Origin: Acuticoccus sp051016205
GTDB lineage: Bacteria > Pseudomonadota > Alphaproteobacteria > Rhizobiales > Amorphaceae
NCBI GenBank assembly: GCA_051016205.1
Contig: CP136534.1
Span: 620,001-684,000, forward strand
Direction of reading: 5' to 3'
Length of the DNA: 64,000 bases
The notes under the pieces are model-generated. The model had not been told where the DNA came from and searched no databases. It saw only the letters and a list, made by a program, of their open reading frames with translations. Positions 32,978 through 41,965 of the stretch are shown in pieces. The first letter of the stretch is position 1, and every line of letters begins with the position of its first letter. A program made the position numbers and the translations under genes.

Positions 32978-34015
32978 GTGTCGAAATGGCGTGTCTATTC
33001 TGTAGTTGCATTTACTCTAGGTGGTCTGGGAGCCGCTGTCGCCCAAGAACCTATTGATATCGTCGGATCATCGACTGTGTATCCCTACACCAAACTTGTA
33101 GCTGATGCTTTCGCCGAACAGGGCAAGCACCCGCCACCAACCATTCGCTCGACGGGCACAGGTGGCGGGATGGCTGTCTTCTGCGCAGGCATAGGACCCG
33201 ATTACCCAGACATGACCGGGGCATCACGGCCCATGAAGCATTCCGAGTGGGAGATATGCCGCGACAACGGCGTGTTCGACATAACCGAGATGATGATTGG
33301 ATATGATGGACTCACTCTTGCCACACCTCGGACGACAGATGACGATTTCATCCTAACCCTTCAGGATCTCTACACAGCACTCGCTAAAACCGTGCCCATC
33401 GACGGAGAGCTCAGACCAAATCCCCATACTACGTGGGCCGACGTTCGCTCCGAACTACCCGATATCCCTATTTCCGTTATTGGCCCGCCACCGACGTCAG
33501 GCACCCGGGATTCCTTCGAGGAGCTGGCGATGCAGGGGGGCTGCCGGATGTATCCGGTCTTGGCGGCCCTTGAAGATACTGACGGGGATGAGTGGACGCG
33601 TATCTGCTCAACGATTCGCACAGACGGTCCGTTTGTTGAGGGCGGTGAGGATGATGAAGAAATCGTACGGGTTCTCTCCGAAAAGCCCGGTACGTTAGGT
33701 ATATTTGGCTACTCATACTACTATCAGAACACCTCGATACTAAAGCCTGTTTTGATCGAGGGTATTTCGCCAGATTTTCTATCGATCTCAACTCGAGAAT
33801 ACCCGCTTTCTCGCCCTTTATATCTATATATTAAAAATGAGAGCCGAGAGTTTACTCCTGGAATTGTAGACTTTATAAATGAATTTTTGTACGGAGCCTC
33901 GCCAGGGGGATATTTGTTTGTGTCAGGTCTTGTGCCTGTTCTTGACGATGTTGAGCGGGAAACAATCGCCGCCTACGCAATTGACGGGGAAGAAATGCTA
34001 CCGCCCGCAGACTGA
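32978..34015 (+). CDS. pstS: Phosphate ABC transporter substrate-binding protein PstS, copy 1
   Basis: A 345-residue periplasmic protein with a short signal peptide and the PstS phosphate-binding stretches IVGSSTVYPYTK, STGTGGGM, TGASRPMKHSEW and PPTSGTRDSFEEL. Starts with GTG at 32978 after GGGAGG. The 3' third is very AT-rich. It is on the opposite strand to pstS-pstC-pstA and convergent with pstA, so it is separately controlled, probably with arsR-arsC. A PstS that discriminates phosphate from arsenate is a known partner of aio islands; discrimination here is untested. Confidence 0.92.
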   Translation: MSKWRVYSVVAFTLGGLGAAVAQEPIDIVGSSTVYPYTKLVADAFAEQGKHPPPTIRSTGTGGGMAVFCAGIGPDYPDMTGASRPMKHSEWEICRDNGVFDITEMMIGYDGLTLATPRTTDDDFILTLQDLYTALAKTVPIDGELRPNPHTTWADVRSELPDIPISVIGPPPTSGTRDSFEELAMQGGCRMYPVLAALEDTDGDEWTRICSTIRTDGPFVEGGEDDEEIVRVLSEKPGTLGIFGYSYYYQNTSILKPVLIEGISPDFLSISTREYPLSRPLYLYIKNESREFTPGIVDFINEFLYGASPGGYLFVSGLVPVLDDVERETIAAYAIDGEEMLPPAD

Positions 34016-34089
34016 GGCATCTTTCCGAATATAAGATTTGATTCGCCAAGGATCGGCTCATTTGATGATCCTCGATCCCACATTTCCTA

Positions 34090-35379
34090 TCACCAATTTC
34101 GCTGAAGTCGTGCTCTCAAGAAGACCGCAATTGCATTCATAGTTATGAGGAAGCCGAGCAAAACCAGGATGCCTGCCGACGTCCGTGAAACAAACCCGCG
34201 CTCGGGACTGTCCGCCCAAATGTATATCTGCGTAGGCAGCGCCGTGGCTGGATCCGCAATCCCTCCTGGGGGGCTCGTTAGAAATGCGTTCATCCCGATC
34301 AGAAGGAGGGGCGCCGTTTCCCCGAGGGCCTGTGCGAGGCCAATGATGGTGCCGGTTAGAATGCCGGGTAGCGCGAGGGGGAGGACGTGATGCACAATCA
34401 TCTCATGTTTGGACGCGCCCATCCCAAGGGCCGCTTCGCGAATGGAAGGGGGTACTGACCGGAGCGCCGATCGCGTAGCGATGATTATGGTAGGCAACGT
34501 CATCAGTGCGAGCACCATACCACCAACCAGGGGCGCTGATCGTGGCAGCCCCAAGAAATTGAGAAAGACCGCAAGCCCCAACAAGCCGAATATGACCGAC
34601 GGAACCGCGGCCAAGTTATTGATATTGACCTCTACGATATCGGTCAGTCGGTTCTTCGGCGCAAACTCTTCAAGGTAAACAGCTGCTGCGACTCCCATCG
34701 GGAAACTCAAAAGGAAACAGACGAGGAGGGCGTAAAAGGATCCGACAATCGCGCCCCGCAGGCCAGCGAGCTCGGGAAAGCGGCTATCGGAATTGAGAAA
34801 AAGACCCCAGTTGAAGGGTGCGGAAACGAGACCCTGTTCCTTTAAGCGATCGAACATATGGATCTGAAAGTCATTGATCCGTCGCCGGTTTTCGGGTGTC
34901 TCTCGTAGAATGCGTCCTTTGTTGAACTGGTCGGCAATGTCCGCAGCAGGAATTTCAACTTCTATCGTTTGCCCGACGACGGACGGATCACTAAGAAGTT
35001 CATCTCGTAGAAGGAATGGAGCGGGCTGCGTGTAGAGCTGCCTAAATTGCCTAAACTCTGCGTTACTGAGATCCGAAAATTCTCTTCTGAGGCTATCATC
35101 GAATACAGATCGCCAGTCGCTTGCGAAGAAGTTCTCTGAGTTGACCTCCGCCGGATCAACGTATATTTGTGCCCGTATTTCGGTCTGAAGGAATGCAGGA
35201 TAACCTGTGGCAACTAATGATACAATCAAGGTTGCCAACATGCCGAAGGCAACGATAATACTACCGATCCCAAAGATGCGTAGGTAGAGGTCAAGCCGAC
35301 TGCGCCTCTTTCTTAGCTGCTTGACATGATCGGAATCCCAAGCCACCGACCCCGCCCGTGGTGCGGCGATATCACTCAT
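34090..35379 (-). CDS. pstA: Phosphate ABC transporter permease PstA
   Basis: A 429-residue permease. The start at 35379 overlaps the pstC end by 8 bases. An N-terminal helix is followed by a long soluble insertion (about 55-200), then the five-helix BPD permease domain with the EAA-loop EAALGMGASKHEMIVHHVLPLALPGI. The insertion makes it longer than the ~300-residue enteric PstA, as in the extended alphaproteobacterial type. No pstB follows: the next gene is convergent pstS. Confidence 0.9.
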   Translation of the reverse strand: MSDIAAPRAGSVAWDSDHVKQLRKRRSRLDLYLRIFGIGSIIVAFGMLATLIVSLVATGYPAFLQTEIRAQIYVDPAEVNSENFFASDWRSVFDDSLRREFSDLSNAEFRQFRQLYTQPAPFLLRDELLSDPSVVGQTIEVEIPAADIADQFNKGRILRETPENRRRINDFQIHMFDRLKEQGLVSAPFNWGLFLNSDSRFPELAGLRGAIVGSFYALLVCFLLSFPMGVAAAVYLEEFAPKNRLTDIVEVNINNLAAVPSVIFGLLGLAVFLNFLGLPRSAPLVGGMVLALMTLPTIIIATRSALRSVPPSIREAALGMGASKHEMIVHHVLPLALPGILTGTIIGLAQALGETAPLLLIGMNAFLTSPPGGIADPATALPTQIYIWADSPERGFVSRTSAGILVLLGFLITMNAIAVFLRARLQRNW

Positions 35380-36751
35380 ATTGTTCCCGCCAGCGTTTGA
35401 CGATCGAAATCGCTGCAATGTTGATGCCAAACGTCAAAATGAACAGTGTGAGCCCCAACGCAAAAGCAGCCAGAGTCTTCGGTGAGTCAAACGCCGTGTC
35501 TCCAATGAGGAGCGTGACAATCTGTACTGTTACAGTCGTGACGCTGTCTATGGGGTTGAGGGTAAGCGTTGCGAATATACCGGCCGCCATCACGACAATC
35601 ATCGTCTCACCGATTGCGCGGCTCACCCCCAGCAGAATGCCACCCATAATCCCTGGTAACGCCGCCGGCACGAGAACCTTGAGCATTGTCTCTCCGCGAG
35701 TCGCCCCAAGTGCAAGTGAGCCATCGCGCAGCGACCTTGGGATCGCGGAAATAGCATCGTCGGAGAGTGATGAAATGAACGGGATGATCATGATACCCAT
35801 TACCGCTCCGGCAGCAAGTGCACTGTTTGGCGATACCGCAAGACCTAGAATCTGGCCAAACTCCCGGAGCGCGGGCGCGACCGTGAGGACGGCAAAGAAG
35901 CCGTAAACGACCGTCGGAACACCCGCCAATATTTCCATGATTGGCTTGACGACCGAGCGGGTGGACGGCGTCGCAAACTCGACCAGGTAGATGGCTGTGA
36001 AGAGGCCAATCGGCGTCGCTACCAGCATTGCGATTGCCGCGATAAGGACTGTCCCGATGAAAACAGGAGCAATTCCAAACGCCCCCGATGCGGCGACTTG
36101 ATCTTCACGTAGCGGAATCTGGGGCTCCCAGTTGAGGCCAAATAAGAATTCTTGAATAGGGACCATCCCGAAAAAGCGGACGGCCTCGTATACGAGCGAC
36201 GCAAGAATCCCGAGAGTCGTCATGATCGCCGCGGCAGCGCACAAAAACATGAGTGCCGATATCACCCGCTCGAAGCGGTTACGGGCCCGAAAATCCGGAC
36301 CGAGCTGAGAACGCGCAACGACCAGCGCGATCAGCATGACGCTGATCGCGACAACAAGCATCGCCCAGTTCGCAATGTGAGTCCAACGCACGAGTGTTTC
36401 CGCCGCAATGAGAATCTCACGCGATGGCGCGCCGAAAGTCCGTCCTTCTGCCGCGTTTGCTATTTGTTGCGAAATCAGCGCTGCCTGCGCAGGCGTCTTT
36501 CCCTCCAGTGCGCTTGCCGGAAGTGTTTCGAGAACGAGGCCTGCAATGACGTTGTCTTCGAGCAACAGCCAAAGTATCACTAGAACGAGAGTGGGCACGC
36601 CGACCCAGACTGCAACGAAAGCTCCGTGATAGATGGGCCGCGAATGGATCCGGTCGGTCGAAGCGGCTGCCAACGCGAGCCCCTTGGATCGACCGATTAA
36701 GTAAGACGTCGCAACAAAGATCGCGATTAGCAAAAACGCGTAGCCCGCCAT
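35372..36751 (-). CDS. pstC: Phosphate ABC transporter permease PstC
   Basis: A 459-residue permease of the extended type, with two extra N-terminal helices and a soluble loop before the conserved domain. The EAA-like loop GSLALGATRGETMLKVLVPAALPGIMGG contacts the ATPase. A terminator-like hairpin separates it from pstS upstream. Confidence 0.9.
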   Translation of the reverse strand: MAGYAFLLIAIFVATSYLIGRSKGLALAAASTDRIHSRPIYHGAFVAVWVGVPTLVLVILWLLLEDNVIAGLVLETLPASALEGKTPAQAALISQQIANAAEGRTFGAPSREILIAAETLVRWTHIANWAMLVVAISVMLIALVVARSQLGPDFRARNRFERVISALMFLCAAAAIMTTLGILASLVYEAVRFFGMVPIQEFLFGLNWEPQIPLREDQVAASGAFGIAPVFIGTVLIAAIAMLVATPIGLFTAIYLVEFATPSTRSVVKPIMEILAGVPTVVYGFFAVLTVAPALREFGQILGLAVSPNSALAAGAVMGIMIIPFISSLSDDAISAIPRSLRDGSLALGATRGETMLKVLVPAALPGIMGGILLGVSRAIGETMIVVMAAGIFATLTLNPIDSVTTVTVQIVTLLIGDTAFDSPKTLAAFALGLTLFILTFGINIAAISIVKRWREQYE

Positions 36752-36771
36752 ACAACCTCAGTAGTCGTAAC

Positions 36772-36801
36772 AAAAAAAGCGGCCAGTCAGAGACCGGCCG
36801 C
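36772..36801 (-). terminator. Intrinsic terminator/attenuator between pstS and pstC
   Basis: On the minus strand a GC-rich hairpin (GCGGCCGGTC paired with ACTGGCCGC, 36779-36801) is followed by seven T (36772-36778). It lies 29 bases after the pstS stop and 20 before pstC. Partial termination would give more binding protein than permease, a common arrangement in ABC operons. Confidence 0.8.
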
Positions 36802-36829
36802 AGTTTTTCCCGTAAAGTTATGCACCTTT

Positions 36830-37876
36830 CTAACTCTTCGGCGCTTCCATCGCAACCCCTTCGACCGCGTTACTTTGAACCCCAGCGCGGCGCTCGTCGC
36901 CCAGCGGCGTCAGGCCGCGCTGCGAAAGGTAGCCGCCAGTCTCAAGGGCCGCATCCGACACGTACTCTTCGATGAACGCCTGAAGATTCGGGATCGCGTC
37001 GCGATGGGCGTTCTTGATGTAGAAGAAGATTGGGCGCGCGATGTCGTAGTCGCCAGATGCGATCGTGTCGAAATTCGGCTCAGTATCATTCACCGGCACG
37101 GCCTTCAGACTGTCTTGGTTTTCGTATAGGAAGGAGTAGCCGAAAATACCAAGCGCGTTCGGGTCGGAGATGAGACGCTGAACGATGAGGTTGTCGTTCT
37201 CACCGGCCTCAATGAACGGTCCGTCCGTCCGCATCCGCGAGCAGACTTCTTCCCATTTGTCCTCGTCGGCCTCTTCCATCTCGGCCAGCATCTCGAACCC
37301 ATTGCACCCATCGTGCATGGCGAGCTCGACGAACGCGTCGCGCGTGCCTGACGTCGGCGGTGGGCCGAAGACTGTGATGTCAGTGTCAGGGAGTTCAGGG
37401 TTGATCTCGGACCACTTGGTGTAAGGGTTGTCGACAAGTTCGCCGTCCACGGGCACCTGTGCCGCGAGAGCCATGAAGAGCTCTTGCTCGGTGAGGCCAA
37501 AGTCCACAGCACCTTGCGCATGCGCAATGGAAAGGCCGTCGAATCCGATCAGAACCTCGGTAATATCCGTGACGCCGTTAGATTGGCAGTCTTCCCATTC
37601 GGACGACTTCATCGAGCGGGACGCGCCGGTGATGTCGGGGAAGTCGGGTCCGACGCCGCCGCAGAAGATTTTCATGCCACCGCCGGTGCCGGTCGATTCG
37701 ACGATCGGAGACGGAGCCCCGGTCGACTGGGCGAATTGCTCAGCAACGGCTTGCGTGTATGGAAATACGGTCGACGATCCAACGATGCTGATCTGATCCC
37801 GAGCCTGAACCGGACCAGCGACAGCGACAGCGCCAACGGCGAGCGCTGTAGCGGTGAGAAGGGCATACTTGCTCAT
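36830..37876 (-). CDS. pstS: Phosphate ABC transporter substrate-binding protein PstS, copy 2
   Basis: A 348-residue PstS with a signal peptide (ALLTATALAVGAVAVAGPVQA). Binding segments are VGSSTVFPYTQ, ESTGTGGGMKIFCGG, TGASRSMKSSEW and PPTSGTRDAFVELAM. The start at 37876 follows GGGAGAG; the frame is open further upstream through the PHO box, so that extension is not coding. It heads pstS-pstC-pstA. It is clearly related to copy 1 but differs throughout. Confidence 0.93.
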   Translation of the reverse strand: MSKYALLTATALAVGAVAVAGPVQARDQISIVGSSTVFPYTQAVAEQFAQSTGAPSPIVESTGTGGGMKIFCGGVGPDFPDITGASRSMKSSEWEDCQSNGVTDITEVLIGFDGLSIAHAQGAVDFGLTEQELFMALAAQVPVDGELVDNPYTKWSEINPELPDTDITVFGPPPTSGTRDAFVELAMHDGCNGFEMLAEMEEADEDKWEEVCSRMRTDGPFIEAGENDNLIVQRLISDPNALGIFGYSFLYENQDSLKAVPVNDTEPNFDTIASGDYDIARPIFFYIKNAHRDAIPNLQAFIEEYVSDAALETGGYLSQRGLTPLGDERRAGVQSNAVEGVAMEAPKS

Positions 37877-37920
37877 GATCTCTCCCACGAGTTCATTTTT
37901 ATCACCGCTAACCGAGCCCG

Positions 37921-37938
37921 ATGACGGCTGTATGACAG
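37921..37938 (-). promoter_or_regulatory. PHO box
   Basis: On the minus strand CTGTCAT-ACAG-CCGTCAT matches the PhoB site of two 7-base direct repeats with a 4-base spacer (one mismatch). It is 45 bases before the pstS start. The remaining gap to 38147 holds no gene I can support. Confidence 0.8.
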
Positions 37939-38147
37939 CCTGAGCGTCCATGGGAAACAACCCGCCTGCCGAGGCGGTAGCAACTGCTAGTCAGCACCTG
38001 AGCCAAAACGCTTGGCTATCTAAACAAGACAAACCAGTCCCCGAATTTCCTCGGGCTGCTCACCGCTATCGAACGCTGGGCGTCCGCCCACCGCCATCCT
38101 TTACGAAGTTTCTAGTCACCACCTTCGGTTCCCACCGAAAGCTTCGA

Positions 38148-39185
38148 CTATGGAGTATGTTGGCCGTTCCGAATCACCCCCAAAACCATCCCATTTGTTT
38201 TTACAAGCTCGCACCACTCCTTCGCGGCCTCGGTGAGGAGTTCGGCGGTGTCCATGTCCTCAGCCAACTGGACGGTCAGGAGATCACGCAAAAGGTTCAT
38301 CTCACCGCCCAGCACATCGGCAAAGGCGTCCGCCCCACTTGCGCGCGCGAGGATGGTGGCATCGCTGACCACAGGCACCAGGACTTCCGCGATGAACGCG
38401 TCATACTCGGCCTCATCGACCTGCCGTTCGATCCGCATGACGCGGGTTTCGCCGTCTTCGTCGAACGCCGCCAGTGGGAACATCCACATCTGATAAAGGT
38501 GCCCGAGCGTCTGGAAGAATCGCGTGCCAGCGAGCGGGTAGTGAACGCTTTGGCCCGCCTTGACGGTTTGGACTTCGATCAAAGCCATGACCGCGACTAT
38601 GCTGGCGCATTTCAAGCGTAGCGCCTGGTGCGCGTCGTCGGCATAGACGCCAAACAGGAGGTCGGTGGCATCGTTGTCCGCCTGCATTTCCAAGCATGGA
38701 CGAACCTTTTTGCGTTCGTCCGCCGGCAGAGTCGGGAATGCCAAGTCGGTCTGCTTGGCAAATGACAGGATGTCCAACCCCTCCTCGGTGACAGGATCGG
38801 AGAGGCCGGCAGCACCTGCCAGTGCCACGTGACCTAATTTCACATGCATGAGTTCGTGGAGCACCAGCCAGGCCAGCGATACGTCTGTTAACTCATCGGC
38901 TGCATAGCCTTCGGGGATATCGCCTTCCGCAAGAAGTTTCGGATCATCCAGACCGCGCGACCACAAGGCGTCGAGGTGGTCGACCGTCCCCGTGCTGATC
39001 CGGACAACAGTGCCATCCCCAATCGGCACAACCCGGGCGGAGAACTCCTCCGTTGCCTCCATCTCCAAGGTGGGTGGATTTGGCAGGGGTTCACCCAATT
39101 CCTGCTCGTGCTGTTTCAAAGCAGCCGCAAACGCCGTTTCGAGACGGTCTTCGTGGGTTCGCGATGCAGACGTGGGGTCGGCCAT
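38148..39185 (-). CDS. Predicted zinc metallopeptidase (HExxH, M48/ImmA-like)
   Basis: A 345-residue soluble protein. WLVLHELMHVKLGHV near residue 110 gives the HExxH zinc site; CLEMQADNDATDLL about 55 residues later supplies the Glu ligand and the ExxAD style of M48 and ImmA peptidases. No signal peptide or membrane helix. On mobile elements such peptidases often cleave regulators, but no partner is adjacent. It sits at the join between arsenic cargo and plasmid-like arm. Confidence 0.75.
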   Translation of the reverse strand: MADPTSASRTHEDRLETAFAAALKQHEQELGEPLPNPPTLEMEATEEFSARVVPIGDGTVVRISTGTVDHLDALWSRGLDDPKLLAEGDIPEGYAADELTDVSLAWLVLHELMHVKLGHVALAGAAGLSDPVTEEGLDILSFAKQTDLAFPTLPADERKKVRPCLEMQADNDATDLLFGVYADDAHQALRLKCASIVAVMALIEVQTVKAGQSVHYPLAGTRFFQTLGHLYQMWMFPLAAFDEDGETRVMRIERQVDEAEYDAFIAEVLVPVVSDATILARASGADAFADVLGGEMNLLRDLLTVQLAEDMDTAELLTEAAKEWCELVKTNGMVLGVIRNGQHTP

Positions 39186-39448
39186 CAGGCAATTCCCGTT
39201 TGTTGAACCACAAAGGCAAGGAAGGGAATGGCTAGCACGATGGGGGGTTGGTTTTCGATAATGGTGATGTGGCTGTCTTATCCGGCTCTATGCGATCACG
39301 GCCTTGCCGTGCTCTTACCGAACCCGCATGGCGGTTTCGGCCCATTCGGGTGACGATCCGGGACAGGGGATGGTGGAGGCGGCACGGGGTGCCGCCGCAT
39401 ATCTTTCGGCGCGTCGACACGCGCCTGGAACCCTTCTGACCAGCTTAC

Positions 39449-39580
39449 ACCAAAGCCGGCGTTGCGTTGCGACAGGTCAACCGGCTTTACCCGCAAGCGG
39501 TGCCAGCCAACCGGCAGGGCCGTTCGGGGCACCCCTAAGCGGTCCCCCACAAAGCCGGTGGACCGGTCGCCGGCTTTGGT
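39449..39580. repeat. Inverted-repeat cluster upstream of the ParB-like gene
   Basis: Four copies of the 8-mer AAAGCCGG alternate in orientation: 39452-39459 (+), 39481-39488 (-), 39551-39558 (+), 39570-39577 (-). The outer pair extends to a perfect 13-base match, ACCAAAGCCGGCG at 39449-39461 and its inverse complement at 39568-39580. The cluster is 145 bases before the ParB-like start. It could be a centromere-like parS site or operator. I see no gene in the surrounding gap 39186-39724. Confidence 0.6.
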
Positions 39581-39724
39581 CTCGCCCCCGAGACGGCGCG
39601 GCGCAGGGCGCCGCACTCCAAAGGTGTCGTTCGGGGCGCTCGCCGCTGGGCAAGGGTTCATGCGCGGAAAGTGTCCTTCGGGAGGCTTGCGCAATTCCAC
39701 AAACCCAAACTCAGGAGACAATCC

Positions 39725-41437
39725 ATGGAACTCAAAAACATCGACCTTTCAGACCTCAAAGTGTCAAAGACCAACGTGCGCAAGGTGGGCGGCACCGACA
39801 CCGCCGATCTGGAAGCCAGCATCAAAGCCATCGGGCTTTTGCAGCCGCTTCTGGTCCGGCCCAATTGCACAGGCTTCGAGATCGTCGCAGGGCAGAGGCG
39901 CTTCAACGCCCTCGCCAAGCTTGCCGAAGAGAGCGGCACAGCTGATCCGGTGCCCTGCATCGTGATGGAGGATGGCGATGATGCCGCCGCCATCGAAGCC
40001 TCTCTCGCGGAAAATGTGTCTCGTCTCCCCATGGACGAGATCGATCAGTACAAAGCCTTTGCCGCGCTGGTGCGACAAGGCCAGACGGCGGAGGAGATTG
40101 CCGCCGCCTTCGGTGTCACCGAACGGCTGGTGCGCAGGCGCCTTGCCATTGCCAACCTCCATGGTCCCATCCTGACCACCCTGCGCAAGGGCGAGATCGA
40201 TGCGCCAACCGCCCGGACGCTCACCATGGCAAGCAAGGGTCAGCAGAAGGAGTGGTGGAGCCTGTTTCGGTCCAAGGAGGACCACGCACCGCAGGGACAG
40301 GCGCTCAAGCGCTGGCTTTTCGGAGGCGGGGCGATCCCGGTCGGCAACGCCTTGTTCGACCCATCCGCCTATGACGGGGCCATTGTCACCGACCTTTTCG
40401 GCGATGAGGCCTATTTTGACGATGCCCAAAAGTTCTGGGCCCTACAGAACACCGCCATCGCTGAGGCGAAGGCGCGTTATCTGGAAGAGGGATGGAGCGA
40501 GGTCGTGATCCTCGATGTGGGTCACTGGTGGCCACGATACGACCATGCAGAAGCGGCCAAGACGGACGGCGGCAGGGTGTATGTCCAAGCCCTCCATGAC
40601 GGCGAGGTCCGCTTCTTCGAAGGCTTCGTGACCCGCAAGGAGGCAAGGCGCAAGGCCGTGCAGAAGACCGAAGGCGGGGACGCGTCCGTTGCCAAGCCTG
40701 AGATCACCAAGGCCATGCAGACCTACCTCGACCTGCACCGCCACGCCGCGGTCAGGAACGCTGTGCGCAAGGACAGTGGTATGGTGCTGCGTCTCATGGT
40801 GGCGCACCTGTTGGCGGGCTCGAGCCTTTGGCGGGTGGACTCCGACCCCCAGCGCGCCGACAGCGAAGCCACGGTCGCTTCACTCACATGCAATAGCGCC
40901 GAGGCTGAGTTTCGGAAGGAACGGCAGGAGGTTCGCGCCTTGCTGGGTCTGGATGGCGAGGATGACGAGCCCATCGTTCCGGGTCGAAGCAACCCGCACG
41001 CTCGGCAAGACCTCCATGAGGTCCTCGCAAAACTCATCGCGCTCAAGCCGCTTGAGGTGGTGCGCATCCTGAACGTCGTGGTGGCCGAGGCGCTGGGGAG
41101 CGGCGATCCGCTGATCGAGGTGCTGGGAACCCGCTACGCCATCGAGATGGCAGAGCACTGGCGACCTGACGAAGCCTTCTTCGACCTCTTGCGCGATAAA
41201 GAGGCGATCAATGCGATGGTCCGTGAGACGGCGGGCAAGGCAACCGCCGAAGCCCACATCTCCTCCACCGCCACCGTGCAGAAGAAGATCATTCGGGACT
41301 GCCTCGAGGGCAATCGCAAGGGCAAGTCTGACTGGCAACCGCGCTACATGGCGTTCCCCATGAAGCCTTACACCAAACGTGGTGGGATCGCCGCCGTCGA
41401 CGGCTTTGCCGCTGTCCGCAAGACCTACGGGCTTTGA
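39725..41437 (+). CDS. Large ParB-like plasmid/element partition protein
   Basis: A 570-residue protein. Residues 1-110 form a ParB N-terminal nuclease-like domain (LKVSKTNVRKVGG, SIKAIGLLQPLLVRP, IVAGQRRFNAL, ENVSRLPMDEIDQY); residues 115-150 are the KorB/Spo0J helix-turn-helix (TAEEIAAAFGVTERLVRRRLAIANL). The long C-terminal part is specific to this mobile-element type. The start at 39725 follows AGGAG. No ParA is encoded nearby, so it may be a regulator or stability factor rather than a complete partition system. Confidence 0.9.
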   Translation: MELKNIDLSDLKVSKTNVRKVGGTDTADLEASIKAIGLLQPLLVRPNCTGFEIVAGQRRFNALAKLAEESGTADPVPCIVMEDGDDAAAIEASLAENVSRLPMDEIDQYKAFAALVRQGQTAEEIAAAFGVTERLVRRRLAIANLHGPILTTLRKGEIDAPTARTLTMASKGQQKEWWSLFRSKEDHAPQGQALKRWLFGGGAIPVGNALFDPSAYDGAIVTDLFGDEAYFDDAQKFWALQNTAIAEAKARYLEEGWSEVVILDVGHWWPRYDHAEAAKTDGGRVYVQALHDGEVRFFEGFVTRKEARRKAVQKTEGGDASVAKPEITKAMQTYLDLHRHAAVRNAVRKDSGMVLRLMVAHLLAGSSLWRVDSDPQRADSEATVASLTCNSAEAEFRKERQEVRALLGLDGEDDEPIVPGRSNPHARQDLHEVLAKLIALKPLEVVRILNVVVAEALGSGDPLIEVLGTRYAIEMAEHWRPDEAFFDLLRDKEAINAMVRETAGKATAEAHISSTATVQKKIIRDCLEGNRKGKSDWQPRYMAFPMKPYTKRGGIAAVDGFAAVRKTYGL

Positions 41438-41450
41438 TGCCCGCGCCGCC

Positions 41451-41483
41451 AAGCCGCCCGGGGGAACGCCCTTGGGCGGCTTT
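41451..41483 (+). terminator. Intrinsic terminator after the ParB-like gene
   Basis: AAGCCGCCC (41451-41459) pairs perfectly with GGGCGGCTT (41474-41482), followed by TTC. It is 13 bases after the stop codon. The U-tail is short, so strength is uncertain. The rest of the gap to 41717 shows no gene. Confidence 0.6.
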
Positions 41484-41717
41484 CGCATGTCTGGACCGTC
41501 TCCGCAGTTGTTTGCGGTGGAGGCGGGAGGGCTCTCCGCTTGTCCTGTCCCCCGCGAGCGCAGCGGCATTGCCTGCGTGGTTGTCGGCGGATTGCGAGTT
41601 CGGCTGAGCCGCCGGTCGGTCAATGGCCTGCCCGCGTAAACGTGTTGACCACGACAGCCCGGCTCAAAGCCCAGCCGCTTGTCCTCGCATCGACAACCGA
41701 ACGCGAAGGAACACACC

Positions 41718-41921
41718 ATGTCCCGCACCAATTCGAAGTCCAGAACCAAGCAACCGACCCACATCGCCTACCATGCACCGGATCGCGAGAATGCCCCTTG
41801 GACCAGCATCGGCGCCGCCTGGGCGCACGATGACGGCGAAGGCCTGACGCTCCAGCTCGAGCTCTTGCCAGCCAGCGGCGGCCGGATCGTCCTGCGCACC
41901 AACAAGCCAAAACCGGCCTAA
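41718..41921 (+). CDS. Small conserved mobile-element protein
   Basis: A 67-residue protein with a basic start (SRTNSKSRTKQ) and a conserved-looking core (APWTSIGAAWAHDDGEGLTLQLELLP). A GAAGGA site precedes the ATG. I recall similar short proteins beside this ParB-like type on other alphaproteobacterial plasmids; no function is known. Confidence 0.72.
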   Translation: MSRTNSKSRTKQPTHIAYHAPDRENAPWTSIGAAWAHDDGEGLTLQLELLPASGGRIVLRTNKPKPA

Positions 41922-41965
41922 GGCCTCGAGGCGGTCCCGGCACGGTGTCGGGATCGCCGTTTCTC

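Noticed and set aside
39296..39721. Overlapping frames on both strands before the ParB-like gene
   Set aside because: Pro/Arg-rich shadow-type composition, and the region is occupied by inverted repeats.
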